Counted from the stretch's first letter, positions 8,267 through 17,086 are shown. The stretch: DNA of 64,000 nt from Chitinophaga polysaccharea (GCF_007829335.1 NZ_VIWO01000001.1:1364001-1428000); one strand, 5' to 3'. Notes: a model not told the origin generated them from the letters alone. A program made the numbers and translations.

Positions 8267-8369
8267 GAAAAGCCCAAAGCGGGAAAACAAAAGCGACAGC
8301 AGCAGGCAAAAATCTGCTATTACGTATCATTCATGCAAATAATTGGCGGTATGAGTGATCCGCGATAAT

Positions 8370-8419
8370 AGCTTTTTGCTTTATCCTTTTAGCTTTTTGC
8401 TCTTTTTTGCCTATTTTCG
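8370..8419 (+). repeat. AGCTTTTTGC-type intergenic repeat with possible promoter
   Basis: Two copies of AGCTTTTTGCT (8370-8380 and 8391-8401) precede TTTTTTGCC and a -7-like TATTTTCG at 8412-8419. The same AGCTTTTTGCTTT word recurs around 9452-9480 (degenerate) and 14412-14493 (as a hairpin). The remaining bases between 8267 and 8459 show nothing else. Confidence 0.5.
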
Positions 8420-8459
8420 CGGCATTCGAGCGTACTCGCAATCCTAACTACAACACTCA

Positions 8460-9452
8460 ATGAAGGCAATAATACCAGTGGCAGGGGCAGGCACCAAACT
8501 TCGTCCACATACATATACCCAGCCCAAAGCATTAATACCTTTAGCCGGCAGAACCATACTCAGTATTATCATTGATCAGCTGGTGGAGGCCGGGATTTCT
8601 GAATTTGTATTCGTGGTAGGCTACCTGGGCGAGAAAATCCAACACTACGTTGAAAAGAAATATCCTAAGCTCACCTGTCATTTTGTACATCAGGCAAGCC
8701 GCGAAGGTACCGGCCACGCCATGTTACTGACCCGTGAGGTAGTGGGTAACGATGAGATATTGATCGTATTGGGAGATACTATCTGTGAATGTGACTTCAA
8801 AGAAGTAATTGCTTCCCCGTACTCCATGCTGGGACTGAAAAAAGTAGATGATCCCCGTAATTTCGGCGTAGCAGAACTCGACGACCAGGCCCGGATAACC
8901 CGTGTAGTGGAGAAACCACAGATACCTAAGTCAAACCTCGCCCTGGTGGGACTTTACAAGATCAAAGAAACGCAACAACTCTTCGATTGCCTGCAAAACA
9001 ATATCGATAATAAGATAAAATCGCATGATGAGTTCCAGTTGACCGATGCGCTGGAATGTATGATAGAGCACGGTGTACAGTTTAACGGCTTTAAGGTATC
9101 GAACTGGTTTGACTGTGGCCGTAAGGATACTTTGCTGGAAACAAATGCCATCCTGCTGAAAAAATATAAACTGGCCAGTAACCCGGTATTACCTTACGAA
9201 AATACCATTATCATTCCCCCGGTAAGTATTGGTGAAGGCTGTAATATTAAAAACGCCATTATTGGCCCCAATGTAGCCATTGGCGATAATACTGTGATCA
9301 ACTACTCTATTGTAAAAGACTCCATTATCGGTTCTTTCAGTAACCTGTATGAGGTAGTATTAAAGTCATCGTTGATTGGTAGTGATGCCAATATCCGGGG
9401 ATTGAGCCAGAGTCTGAATATCGGCGACAATACAGAAATAGACCTGGGATAG
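8460..9452 (+). CDS. Sugar-phosphate nucleotidyltransferase with left-handed beta-helix tail
   Basis: A 330-residue NDP-sugar pyrophosphorylase. Residues 1-235 form the nucleotidyltransferase fold: signature GAGTKLRPHTYTQPKALIP (K where R is commoner), ILIVLGDT with the metal-binding aspartate, and VVEKP. Residues 240-330 hold hexapeptide repeats (ISIGEGCNI, AIIGPNVAIGDNTV, SIIGSF, SLIGSDANI) forming a left-handed beta-helix. This layout fits glucose-1-phosphate thymidylyl- or mannose-1-phosphate guanylyltransferases; the nucleotide and sugar cannot be fixed by eye. It lies 42 bases before the nitronate monooxygenase gene, which may share its transcript. Confidence 0.88.
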   Translation: MKAIIPVAGAGTKLRPHTYTQPKALIPLAGRTILSIIIDQLVEAGISEFVFVVGYLGEKIQHYVEKKYPKLTCHFVHQASREGTGHAMLLTREVVGNDEILIVLGDTICECDFKEVIASPYSMLGLKKVDDPRNFGVAELDDQARITRVVEKPQIPKSNLALVGLYKIKETQQLFDCLQNNIDNKIKSHDEFQLTDALECMIEHGVQFNGFKVSNWFDCGRKDTLLETNAILLKKYKLASNPVLPYENTIIIPPVSIGEGCNIKNAIIGPNVAIGDNTVINYSIVKDSIIGSFSNLYEVVLKSSLIGSDANIRGLSQSLNIGDNTEIDLG

Positions 9453-9494
9453 CTTTAGGCTTTACGCTTTCTGCTTTATCGTATATTCGTGGCT

Positions 9495-10442
9495 ATGAAT
9501 GGCCGTATCACTTCCTTATTTAATATTCAATATCCCATTGTCCAGGCAGGTATGATCTGGGCAAGCGGATGGCGTTTAGCCAGTGCCGTTAGCAATGCGG
9601 GTGGTTTGGGTTTGATAGGCGCGGGTAGCATGTATCCTGATGTTTTACGGGAACATATACAAAAGTGCAAACAAGCTACTGATAAGCCCTTTGGGGTAAA
9701 TGTACCGTTACTGTATCCCGATATCGATCAGCTGATGGATATTATCCTGGAAGAGAAAGTACAAATTGTATTCACGTCTGCCGGCAATCCTAAAACGTGG
9801 ACGCCTGTGCTGAAAGCAGCCGGTGTTAAAGTGGTGCATGTGGTGTCCAGCGCCCTGTTTGCCGGTAAAAGCGAAGCTGCCGGTGTAGATGCAGTGGTAG
9901 CAGAAGGTTTTGAAGCCGGCGGGCATAATGGCAGAGAGGAAACCACCACGATGGTACTGATTCCAGCGGTATGTGAACAGGTGAAAATACCCGTGATTGC
10001 TGCAGGGGGTATTGGGTCAGGAAAAGCCATGGCAGCGGCTTTTGCCTTGGGGGCGTCTGGAGTACAGGTAGGCAGCTGTTTTGTAGCCACCCCTGAAGCA
10101 TCTTCCCATATCAACTTTAAACAGGCAGTGGTAGCGGCGAAAGAAGGCGATACTTCTCTTAGCCTGAAAAAGCTGACACCGGTGCGATTGCTAAAGAACA
10201 GCTTCTATAACGCCGTTAAAGCCGCGGAAGACAGTGGTGCAGACGCTGCTGCCTTACAGGCATTGCTGGGGCGCGCCCGGGCTAAAAAAGGAATGTTTGA
10301 AGGCAACCTGGAAGAGGGGGAGCTGGAAATAGGCCAGGTGAGCGCACTGATACATGAGATAAAACCCGCGGCCACAGTATTAGCTGATATGGTGGCCGAA
10401 TTCAGGGAAACCATGCAGCGGCTTAAAAATATCGATATATAG
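9495..10442 (+). CDS. Nitronate monooxygenase / FabK-like flavoprotein
   Basis: A 315-residue FMN TIM-barrel protein of the 2-nitropropane dioxygenase/FabK superfamily. Visible motifs: YPIVQAGM, AVSNAGGLGLIGAG, PFGVNVPLL, the loop EGFEAGGHNGREE, IPVIAAGGIGSG and GVQVGSCFVATPEA. Members either oxidise nitronates or act as enoyl-ACP reductase II. The EAGGHNG loop with its histidine occurs in both, so the exact reaction stays open. ATG at 9495 is preferred over a GTG two codons upstream. Confidence 0.85.
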   Translation: MNGRITSLFNIQYPIVQAGMIWASGWRLASAVSNAGGLGLIGAGSMYPDVLREHIQKCKQATDKPFGVNVPLLYPDIDQLMDIILEEKVQIVFTSAGNPKTWTPVLKAAGVKVVHVVSSALFAGKSEAAGVDAVVAEGFEAGGHNGREETTTMVLIPAVCEQVKIPVIAAGGIGSGKAMAAAFALGASGVQVGSCFVATPEASSHINFKQAVVAAKEGDTSLSLKKLTPVRLLKNSFYNAVKAAEDSGADAAALQALLGRARAKKGMFEGNLEEGELEIGQVSALIHEIKPAATVLADMVAEFRETMQRLKNIDI

Positions 10443-10446
10443 TGTT

Positions 10447-10473
10447 GCATCCCGCCCTATGGGAGCGGGATGC
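10447..10473. terminator. Hairpin between convergent genes
   Basis: Stem GCATCCCGC/GCGGGATGC (9 bp) with a 9-base loop, five bases after the nitronate monooxygenase stop and nine before the end of the convergent ABC permease gene. The T-run is weak on both sides, so it may act as a transcript-end stabiliser for either strand. Confidence 0.6.
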
Positions 10474-10481
10474 GTATGATT

Positions 10482-11786
10482 TTAAGGTTTTCTTACCACC
10501 CACTTCATTGCTTCTTTCAGCGTAATTTTCTTACCATACATCAGGATACCCGTGCGGTAGATCCGGCCAGCGGCCCAGGTAGTGGTCATAAATCCGCCTA
10601 TCAGGAAAACGAACGAAAGGCCCAGTTGCCAGTAAGGCACGGTACCTGGTACGCCATAAGGCAACCTGGCCATCATCACCATGGGAGAGGTGAACGGAAT
10701 AATGCTGCCCCATACTGCCAGGGAGCTGGTGGGATCGTGCACGGCCTTCATCATAATCATGATACCGATGATGATGGGTACTGTTACTGGTATGGTAAGT
10801 TGCTGTATATCTGCAGCATCTTCATTGGCAAGGCTGCCAATAGCGGCATACAGCGAAGAATAAAACAGGTATCCTCCCAGGAAATACAATACAAAGCAAG
10901 GGAGCAGCAGGCTCCATTGAATACTGCCCACTACTTCGGAGATCCGTCTTACCACTTCCGCCTGTTCGCTCTGCGACATGGCCTGGCTACCCTGGGCCGC
11001 GGCCTGCATACTTTCCGGGGAAACGAACAAAGGAATGAGGGAATAGATGGCGGTGATGAGCACGCCCCAGATGAGAAACTGCAACAGGCCTACTGCTGCA
11101 ATACCAATGATTTTGCCCATCATCAGCTGAAAGGGCTTTACGCTGGAGATCATTACTTCGGCAATGCGGCTTACTTTTTCTTCCATCACCCCTCTCATCA
11201 CAGAGGTTCCAAACAGTAACAGGATAAAGTAGATAATAAACCCGGAGGCATAGCCAACGCCATAGGCCACCCAGGAGCTGCCTTTCTTGCCTTCTTTCCC
11301 GTTTTTGAAGGTCACTTCCACATCCGACTTGATGCCATCGAGTTTGGATTGATCAATACCTTGCAGTTCCATGCGTTTTTTTTCAATAATGCTATTGATA
11401 TCGCTGTTGATACTGCTTTCCATGGTAACGCTGGCCTGCCCGCTGCTGTAGAATTCAAAGCCGGAGGGGCGGTTGATATCAAATTCGGGTATATATAATA
11501 CGCCTTCGTAGCCCAGCTCTTCATAGTGTTGCTTCAGGCTGTCGATGTTCTGTTGGTGCAGGTATTTGAAATAAACGCCTTTAGAGTCGGGGAATTTGTT
11601 TTCGAATAGCTGGCTGTTATCTACCACTGCAATGAGTTTGTGCTCACTGGAGGAAGTGGCCAGCAGGATGGGAACAATGATCATGGCAGCAAAGGCCAGC
11701 GGTACCAGCAAAGTAGTGACCAGGAACGACTTTTTGCGCACACGGGTAATAAATTCTCTTTTTATGATGAGCCATATTTTTTCCAT
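10482..11786 (-). CDS. ABC-2 type exporter permease (NatB-like)
   Basis: A 434-residue permease starting at MEKIWLIIKREFITRVRKKSF (ATG at 11786). One N-terminal membrane helix is followed by an extracytoplasmic domain of about 150 residues, then five or six helices beginning near GYASGFIIYFILLLFG. The motif SRIAEVMISSVKPFQLMMGKI matches the NatB/ABC2_membrane_3 family of sodium or drug exporters. It lies 15 bases behind its ATPase gene. Substrate unknown. Confidence 0.88.
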   Translation of the reverse strand: MEKIWLIIKREFITRVRKKSFLVTTLLVPLAFAAMIIVPILLATSSSEHKLIAVVDNSQLFENKFPDSKGVYFKYLHQQNIDSLKQHYEELGYEGVLYIPEFDINRPSGFEFYSSGQASVTMESSINSDINSIIEKKRMELQGIDQSKLDGIKSDVEVTFKNGKEGKKGSSWVAYGVGYASGFIIYFILLLFGTSVMRGVMEEKVSRIAEVMISSVKPFQLMMGKIIGIAAVGLLQFLIWGVLITAIYSLIPLFVSPESMQAAAQGSQAMSQSEQAEVVRRISEVVGSIQWSLLLPCFVLYFLGGYLFYSSLYAAIGSLANEDAADIQQLTIPVTVPIIIGIMIMMKAVHDPTSSLAVWGSIIPFTSPMVMMARLPYGVPGTVPYWQLGLSFVFLIGGFMTTTWAAGRIYRTGILMYGKKITLKEAMKWVVRKP

Positions 11787-11801
11787 AAACAAGCAGGATG
11801 A

Positions 11802-12746
11802 TCAGGTGAGTGGTGCAGCAGCTACGTTATTGCGGCTGTTTTCCGTTTGTTGTACCTGGGTGATGAATACTTCGTTGATAGAAGGTAAAATTTCTTCGAA
11901 ATAGGTAACAGGAATGTCCTGGCGGATGAAGTGCAGCAGGATATCGTTAGTGGTGCTGTCTTCATTCATTTTTACCGTAAATGCTTTATCGTGTGTTTGC
12001 ACAATGGTAAAATGATAGGTAGCCATTTGTGCAGGGTTGGGCATGGTACCGAGACCAATTTTAAAGAGTCCCTGTTTGAAGTCCTGTTGTATTTGTTTAA
12101 CACTACCATCCAGTATTTTATGACCTTTGTTGATCAGCAGGATATGATCGCATATTTCTTCCACCTGTTCCATGCGGTGGGTAGAAAATATGATGGTAGT
12201 GCCTTGCTGGCTTAGGTGAAAGATTTCCTGTTTGATCAGGTTGGAGTTAATCGGGTCCAGGCCGGAGAAGGGTTCATCGAGTATCAGCAGTTTGGGTTGA
12301 TGCAGGATGGTAGAGATGAATTGTACCTTCTGTTGCATGCCTTTGCTGAGTTCATCGATTCTTTTGTTGTACCAGGAGTTGATATCAAACTTATCGAACC
12401 AGTATTTGATTTTTTCTACGGCTTCTTTTTTGGGGACGCCTTTGAGTTGGGCGAGGTAGAGTGTTTGTTCGCCTACCATCATTTTTTTATAGAGGCCTCG
12501 TTCTTCCGGCATGTAGCCGATGTGGCGGACATCGTTTTCGGGATCAAATTTTTTACCATTGAAAAGAATTTGTCCTTCATCGGGGTAGAAGATGCCGGTA
12601 ATCATGCGCAGGAGGGTTGTTTTGCCTGCGCCATTGGGTCCCAGTAAGCCGAAGATGCTGCCCTGTTGTATGTCAAAGCTAACATCATCAACCGCTTTGT
12701 GGGTGGCATAATGTTTTTTCAGGTGTTTAACTTCGAGTAGGTTCAT
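11802..12746 (-). CDS. ABC transporter ATP-binding protein (NatA-like)
   Basis: A 314-residue ATPase with Walker A GLLGPNGAGKTT near residue 34, the Q-loop region GYMPEERGLYKKM, signature ELSKGMQQKV, Walker B LLILDEPFSGLDP and the switch histidine in STHRMEQVEEI. The PEERGLYKKM segment is typical of NatA/YhaQ-like exporters. The last 90 residues are the accessory domain of this group (DUF4162-like). It is the partner of the downstream permease. Confidence 0.92.
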   Translation of the reverse strand: MNLLEVKHLKKHYATHKAVDDVSFDIQQGSIFGLLGPNGAGKTTLLRMITGIFYPDEGQILFNGKKFDPENDVRHIGYMPEERGLYKKMMVGEQTLYLAQLKGVPKKEAVEKIKYWFDKFDINSWYNKRIDELSKGMQQKVQFISTILHQPKLLILDEPFSGLDPINSNLIKQEIFHLSQQGTTIIFSTHRMEQVEEICDHILLINKGHKILDGSVKQIQQDFKQGLFKIGLGTMPNPAQMATYHFTIVQTHDKAFTVKMNEDSTTNDILLHFIRQDIPVTYFEEILPSINEVFITQVQQTENSRNNVAAAPLT

Positions 12747-12801
12747 GATGAAAAATTAGTAATTAATCAGCAATAATTAATTATAATATCTCATACAAAA
12801 T

Positions 12802-14364
12802 TTATTGCCATTTGGCAGCGATCATAGCGGCTACGCGTTCGCCGTCCATGGCGGCCGATACGATACCGCCGGCGTATCCGGCACCTTCTGCGCAGGGATA
12901 TAGTCCGGCCACCTGTGGGTGTTCGAGGGTGTCGTTGTTGCGGGGAATACGTACAGGTGAAGAGGTGCGTGATTCGGTAGCTACCAGTACGGCATTTTCC
13001 GTGTAATAGCCTTTCATTTTGCGTCCAAATGCTTTAAAGGCGCCGGCGAGGCGCTGGTGTACTACTTTAGGCAGTACGGTACGCAGGTCGGCGCTTTGCA
13101 GGCCTGGGATGTAGGAGCATTCGGGCAGGGAGGTGGATATTTTTTTTTGGACAAAATCGGTCATGCGTTGCGCGGGAGCTACGAAGTTGCCGCCGCCGGC
13201 CACATAGGCTTTTTTTTCGACCGACTGCTGGAAGTACATACCGGCGAGGGGGCCGTGTTGCGCGAAGGGAGCGAAGTCGGCTTCATCTACCGTTACCACC
13301 ATGCCGGAGTTAGCGAAGGGGTTGTTACGTTTGGAGGGTGACCAGCCATTGACCACGAGTTCGCCGGGGTCGGTGGCTGCTGGAGCAATGATGCCGCCGG
13401 GGCACATACAGAAAGAGAATACGCCTCTTCCTTCTACCTGTTCTACCAGGCTATAGCTGGCGGGTGGCAGGTATTGGCCGCGGGCGTCGCAGTGGTATTG
13501 GGCGCTATCGATCAGGGCCTGTGGATGTTCTATCCTGACGCCGAGTGCGAATGGTTTGGCTTCCAGCAAAATGTTTTGCTGGTGGAGCATGATAAAAATA
13601 TCGCGGGCGGAGTGGCCGGTGGCGAGGATCAGTTGTTTGCCTTCAAACACTTCTCCCGAGGCGGTTTGTACGCCGGTAACGGCGCCGTTGCTGATGCGGA
13701 TGGCACTTACCTTTTGCCCGAAGTGTACTTCTCCTCCGCTGTTGATAATTTGTTCCCGCATGGCGGTGATGATATGCGGGAGTTTGTTAGTGCCAATATG
13801 CGGGTGCGCATCGATCATGATTTTATCTTCTGCGCCGAAGTGTACGAATATATTGAGGATACGGTTAATATCTCCGCGTTTATTAGACCGGGTATATAGT
13901 TTTCCGTCGGAGTAGGTACCCGCGCCGCCTTCGCCGAAGCAGTAGTTGGAGTCGGGGTTTACGATACCGGTTTTATTGAGTGCGGCGAGGTCGCGGCGTC
14001 TGTCTTTTACGTTCTTTCCCCGTTCGAGGATAATGGGTTTGATACCTGCTTCGATGAGGCGTAATGCGGCAAAGAGTCCTGCGGGGCCGGCGCCGGCGAT
14101 AAGTACGCGGGGGGCATTGGCGGGCAGGGATGGGTATACCGGGTGGGGATGTTGTTTTTCAACAAATGGCTCACTGATAAAGGCCTCGAGAGTAAGTATG
14201 AAGAACACTCCCTGCCTGGAGCGCGCGTCTATAGAGCGTTTGAGCAGGTTGAATCCCGTGATGTCCGTAGGTTTTACACTCAGTGCAGCGGCTGCATGTG
14301 CTATGATAGATGTATGAGAGGCGGCATCTGCCGGCAGTAGTTTGAGAGATATTTGTTGTATCAT
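12802..14364 (-). CDS. NAD(P)/FAD-dependent oxidoreductase (COG2509-like)
   Basis: A 520-residue cytoplasmic flavoprotein. Start MIQQISLKLLP (ATG 14364) is chosen because the longer reading frame runs into an intergenic hairpin. An N-terminal domain of about 90 residues is followed by the FAD site VLIAGAGPAGLFAALRLIEAGI, the central NYCFGEGGAGTYSDGKLYTR, a second glycine motif LILATGHSARD and the C-terminal LYPCAEGAGYAGGIVSAAMDGERVA. This architecture is typical of the widespread uncharacterised FAD-dependent dehydrogenases of COG2509. No partner gene gives a function. Confidence 0.85.
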   Translation of the reverse strand: MIQQISLKLLPADAASHTSIIAHAAAALSVKPTDITGFNLLKRSIDARSRQGVFFILTLEAFISEPFVEKQHPHPVYPSLPANAPRVLIAGAGPAGLFAALRLIEAGIKPIILERGKNVKDRRRDLAALNKTGIVNPDSNYCFGEGGAGTYSDGKLYTRSNKRGDINRILNIFVHFGAEDKIMIDAHPHIGTNKLPHIITAMREQIINSGGEVHFGQKVSAIRISNGAVTGVQTASGEVFEGKQLILATGHSARDIFIMLHQQNILLEAKPFALGVRIEHPQALIDSAQYHCDARGQYLPPASYSLVEQVEGRGVFSFCMCPGGIIAPAATDPGELVVNGWSPSKRNNPFANSGMVVTVDEADFAPFAQHGPLAGMYFQQSVEKKAYVAGGGNFVAPAQRMTDFVQKKISTSLPECSYIPGLQSADLRTVLPKVVHQRLAGAFKAFGRKMKGYYTENAVLVATESRTSSPVRIPRNNDTLEHPQVAGLYPCAEGAGYAGGIVSAAMDGERVAAMIAAKWQ

Positions 14365-14398
14365 ATTAGCAGGGGCGAAGATAGGAAAGAAAAGGCTA

Positions 14399-14506
14399 AA
14401 GCATAAAGCAGAAAGCAAAAAGCTATTGTGGAGAAGAGCTTAGCGAGTATTTAAAATTCGCTTCGATCAATCTCCACAATAGCTTTTTGCTTTTTTCTTT
14501 ATGCTT
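14399..14506 (-). terminator. Long hairpin between the DUF3127 gene and the FAD oxidoreductase gene
   Basis: Perfect 23-bp inverted repeat: arm 14412-14434 is the exact complement of arm 14471-14493, which reads TCTCCACAATAGC followed by TTTTTGCTTT. An outer pair AAGCATAAAG (14399-14408)/CTTTATGCTT (14497-14506) extends the stem past an internal loop, and AGCGA/TCGCT pairs inside the 36-base centre. It follows the DUF3127 stop by ten bases. Likely a terminator built from the intergenic AGCTTTTTGC repeat family. Confidence 0.65.
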
Positions 14507-14515
14507 TTATGCTAA

Positions 14516-14896
14516 TTAGAACGGTAAATCGTCTCCACCGTCGCCGGCTGGCATTTGCGGTGTATTGTAGTTAGGTTGTGGATCTGCGCCGGGAGCGGGA
14601 GCTGCCATTACAGATTCCATGCGCCATGCATCCAGGTTAGTGATGTAATTTACTTTACCATCTTTCTCCCACCGGGTGCCTTTGATATTGAAATAAACTT
14701 TAACGTTTTCACCTTCATTGAACCGGTCTACAATACCAGTGCGGTCTTGTACCGACTGAAATTTAATATAGTTGTTAATAACACGGCCATTGATGTCGTC
14801 AGACTTCTCAATAACGAACTCTCTTGTTTTAAAAGTTTCGCTACGCTGTACCGTATTGTACTTCACAATCAGCTTTCCGGTAATTTCAAAACTCAT
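14516..14896 (-). CDS. DUF3127 protein (OB-fold-like)
   Basis: A 126-residue protein matching DUF3127, a family almost confined to Bacteroidota. Residues 1-98 form the conserved domain (FEITGKLIVKYNTVQRSETFKTREFVIE, then INNYIKFQSVQD, VKVYFNIKGTRWEKDGKVNYITNLDAW). The last 25 residues are proline/glycine-rich with an acidic end DGGDDLPF. That acidic DDLPF tail is strikingly like the tip of single-stranded DNA-binding proteins, which recruits partner proteins. A role in nucleic acid binding is plausible but unproven. Monocistronic with its own hairpin. Confidence 0.85.
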   Translation of the reverse strand: MSFEITGKLIVKYNTVQRSETFKTREFVIEKSDDINGRVINNYIKFQSVQDRTGIVDRFNEGENVKVYFNIKGTRWEKDGKVNYITNLDAWRMESVMAAPAPGADPQPNYNTPQMPAGDGGDDLPF

Positions 14897-15449
14897 AGAA
14901 AAATTATTTTAAATTCAGAAGGGTCAAAGATAAGGTATTCGACTTAGTGCGGGCAAATATTTTTTATTAATACCAGTGCGCGCGGTTATAATTAAATACT
15001 TCCATAATTACTACCCCTAAACACATTTTTTTAAATGGAGATACTAACATAGTTTTGCACCCTCTCCGGAAAAAGTGTGAATATCTCACACTTTACCAGT
15101 GGACGATTTTTTTTGTTGACAAGGATACAATATTATTTTATCAGTTATATATCCATATTTATGATAAAAAGGAGAATGACCAGGATAAAGGTACTGTTAA
15201 TCAACGGGGTTCATAGTAGTGAAAACCTTGTCACGTCTGGGTTGTAAAGCCCCGGCAGCAGCGGAAAGAGGAGTTTAGGCAAACTGTAATCAGGATAACA
15301 TAAACAAGGGTAGATAAATTTTTTTTTTCAACATTTTCTACAGATATTCGTCATCCTGTCTGAAAATTTTTCAACTTCCTGCGTTGGGGAATTTCGAATT
15401 CGAGAACTAAGCATCCTTAATTAAGAAACAACTAATTTTTTTTATCTCA
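14897..15449. other. 553-base gene-free region upstream of dnaA with an inverted repeat
   Basis: No open frame of note. At 15072-15094 there is a perfect inverted repeat AAAGTGTGA-N5-TCACACTTT whose core TGTGA-N5-TCACA resembles a CRP/FNR-family site with a five- rather than six-base spacer. At 15226-15231 CCTTGT can pair with ACAAGG at 15304-15309, enclosing a GC-rich patch (15240-15265) that stands out from the AT-rich surroundings; this may be a structured leader. No DnaA boxes of the TTATnCACA type were seen. Confidence 0.5.
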
Positions 15450-16883
15450 ATGAATAAAACTTGCGAACAAGTTTGGGAAAAGTGTCTTAATATAATTAGG
15501 GATATAGTAGAATGGCAGCCGTTTAAGACATGGTTTGAACCAATTAAACCCATTAAACTTGAAAACAATGTTTTAACCATCCAGGTCCCCAGCCAATTCT
15601 TTTATGAATACCTTGAGGAGCATTATGTGGGATTGTTAGGAAAAACCATCAAAAGAGAATTAGGAAAAGAAGCCCGGTTGGAGTATCGCATTGTAGTCGA
15701 GAACGGTACACCACATCAGCATCCCAGAACTGTAAACATGCCCACGCAGTTTACCAAACCTCAGAAAGACAATGAAGTAGATTTCCCTTTAACGATTCAC
15801 AACCCGGTGAAGAATCCGTTTGTTATCCCGGGCATTAAAAGGGTGCAAATTGATTCACAGCTCAATCCAAATTATACGTTTGATGCGTATGTAGAGGGAG
15901 ACAGTAATCGTGTAGCCAGGCGTGCGGGTAAAACCGTGGCAGAGAAGCCCGGGGGCACTTCTTTTAATCCGTTGGTAATATACGGAGGGGTAGGTCTTGG
16001 TAAAACGCACCTGGCACAGGCGGTAGGTAATGATGTTAAGCGCATTCACCCCAATAAGGCGGTGTTATATGTGAGCGCAGAAAAATTCATCAACCAGTTT
16101 ATTGATCACTCCAAGAATAATATCATTAACGATTTTATTCACTTCTACCAGTTGATTGATGTATTGATTGTAGATGACATACAATTCTTTGCGCGGGCGG
16201 AGAAAACGCAGGATGCTTTCTTTGCGATCTTCAACCACTTACACCAGTCAGGTAAGCAACTGATCCTCACCTCTGATAAGGCGCCGAAAGACCTTGACGG
16301 TGTACAGGAGAGGCTGTTGAGCCGTTTCCGCTGGGGATTAAGTGCAGATATCCAGATTCCTGATTTTGAAACCAGGATGGAAATCCTGGAAATGAAAATG
16401 CGGAACGACGGACTGGAAATGCCGAAGGAGGTAGTGAAGTATGTAGCGTACAATATTCAGACAAACGTACGTGAACTGGAAGGCGCATTGATTTCATTGC
16501 TGGCACAGTCGTCGCTGAACCGTAAGGAAATAGACCTGGAGCTGGCCAAGCGGGTATTGAAGTCTTTTGTAAAAACGTCTTCCAAAGAAATTACGATAGA
16601 AAGCATCCAGAAAATGGTATGTGAATACTTTGACGTACCATACGATAAGTTGCTGCAGAAAACACGGAAACGTGAAATTGTGCAGGCCCGGCAGATTACC
16701 ATGTACCTGGCGAAATCATTTACCAAAAACTCTTTGAAAACGATCGGTGAACATTTTGGCGGACGGGATCACACAACTGTGATACATAGTTGCCAAACCG
16801 TAAAAGACCTGATGGATACAGATAATAATTTCCGTGACAGCGTGATTGAATTACAGCAGAAAGTACAGTTGGCCGCTATGTAA
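15450..16883 (+). CDS. dnaA: Chromosomal replication initiator DnaA
   Basis: A 477-residue initiator ATPase that opens the origin. Domain I (residues 1-90) starts with CEQVWEKCLNIIRDIVEWQPFKTWFEP. Domain III shows NPLVIYGGVGLGKTHLAQAVGN (Walker A), VDVLIVDDIQFFA (Walker B), QLILTSDKAPKDLDGVQERLLSRFRWGL (box VII arginine). Domain IV carries the DNA-binding signature GGRDHTTVIHS near residue 445. The stretch between domains I and III is short, as in other Bacteroidota. It has a long upstream region, its own terminator and no adjacent dnaN or gyrB. Confidence 0.98.
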   Translation: MNKTCEQVWEKCLNIIRDIVEWQPFKTWFEPIKPIKLENNVLTIQVPSQFFYEYLEEHYVGLLGKTIKRELGKEARLEYRIVVENGTPHQHPRTVNMPTQFTKPQKDNEVDFPLTIHNPVKNPFVIPGIKRVQIDSQLNPNYTFDAYVEGDSNRVARRAGKTVAEKPGGTSFNPLVIYGGVGLGKTHLAQAVGNDVKRIHPNKAVLYVSAEKFINQFIDHSKNNIINDFIHFYQLIDVLIVDDIQFFARAEKTQDAFFAIFNHLHQSGKQLILTSDKAPKDLDGVQERLLSRFRWGLSADIQIPDFETRMEILEMKMRNDGLEMPKEVVKYVAYNIQTNVRELEGALISLLAQSSLNRKEIDLELAKRVLKSFVKTSSKEITIESIQKMVCEYFDVPYDKLLQKTRKREIVQARQITMYLAKSFTKNSLKTIGEHFGGRDHTTVIHSCQTVKDLMDTDNNFRDSVIELQQKVQLAAM

Positions 16884-16911
16884 GGCCTATCTCCCCCCAA
16901 TAACCTATTTT

Positions 16912-16950
16912 AGTGATGCCATTCTTCTTTAGAATGGCATCACTTTTTTA
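16912..16950 (+). terminator. dnaA terminator
   Basis: Perfect 14-bp stem AGTGATGCCATTCT/AGAATGGCATCACT with a five-base loop and a following T-run, 28 bases after the dnaA stop. Confidence 0.93.
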
Positions 16951-17035
16951 TGATATGTAAATGGCCATGGTAGCGTGTTTAGATAGACAGATAATGGTAT
17001 GGTTTTCAAATTTTTTATAAAAAAATGAAAATGCT

Positions 17036-17066
17036 TTTGGAGAATATAAAACTTTGTTTATTTTTG
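17036..17066 (+). promoter_or_regulatory. tRNA-Ser promoter
   Basis: TTTG at 17036-17039, a 19-base spacer and a perfect -7 box TATTTTTG at 17059-17066, 20 bases before the tRNA 5' end. Confidence 0.75.
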
Positions 17067-17086
17067 CAACCCCTTCTGGGAAATAC

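Noticed and set aside
10470..11219. Long plus-strand frame opposite the ABC permease gene
   Set aside because: It lies entirely antisense to a well-supported permease and its translation has no protein-like features.
15236..15265. GGGTTGTAAAG word resembling 16S rRNA
   Set aside because: Only about eleven bases match and the surrounding sequence does not resemble rRNA; treated as coincidence.
14897..17086. Replication origin next to dnaA
   Set aside because: No cluster of TTATnCACA-type DnaA boxes and no AT-rich unwinding repeats were seen on either side of dnaA, and dnaA is often away from the origin in Bacteroidota.
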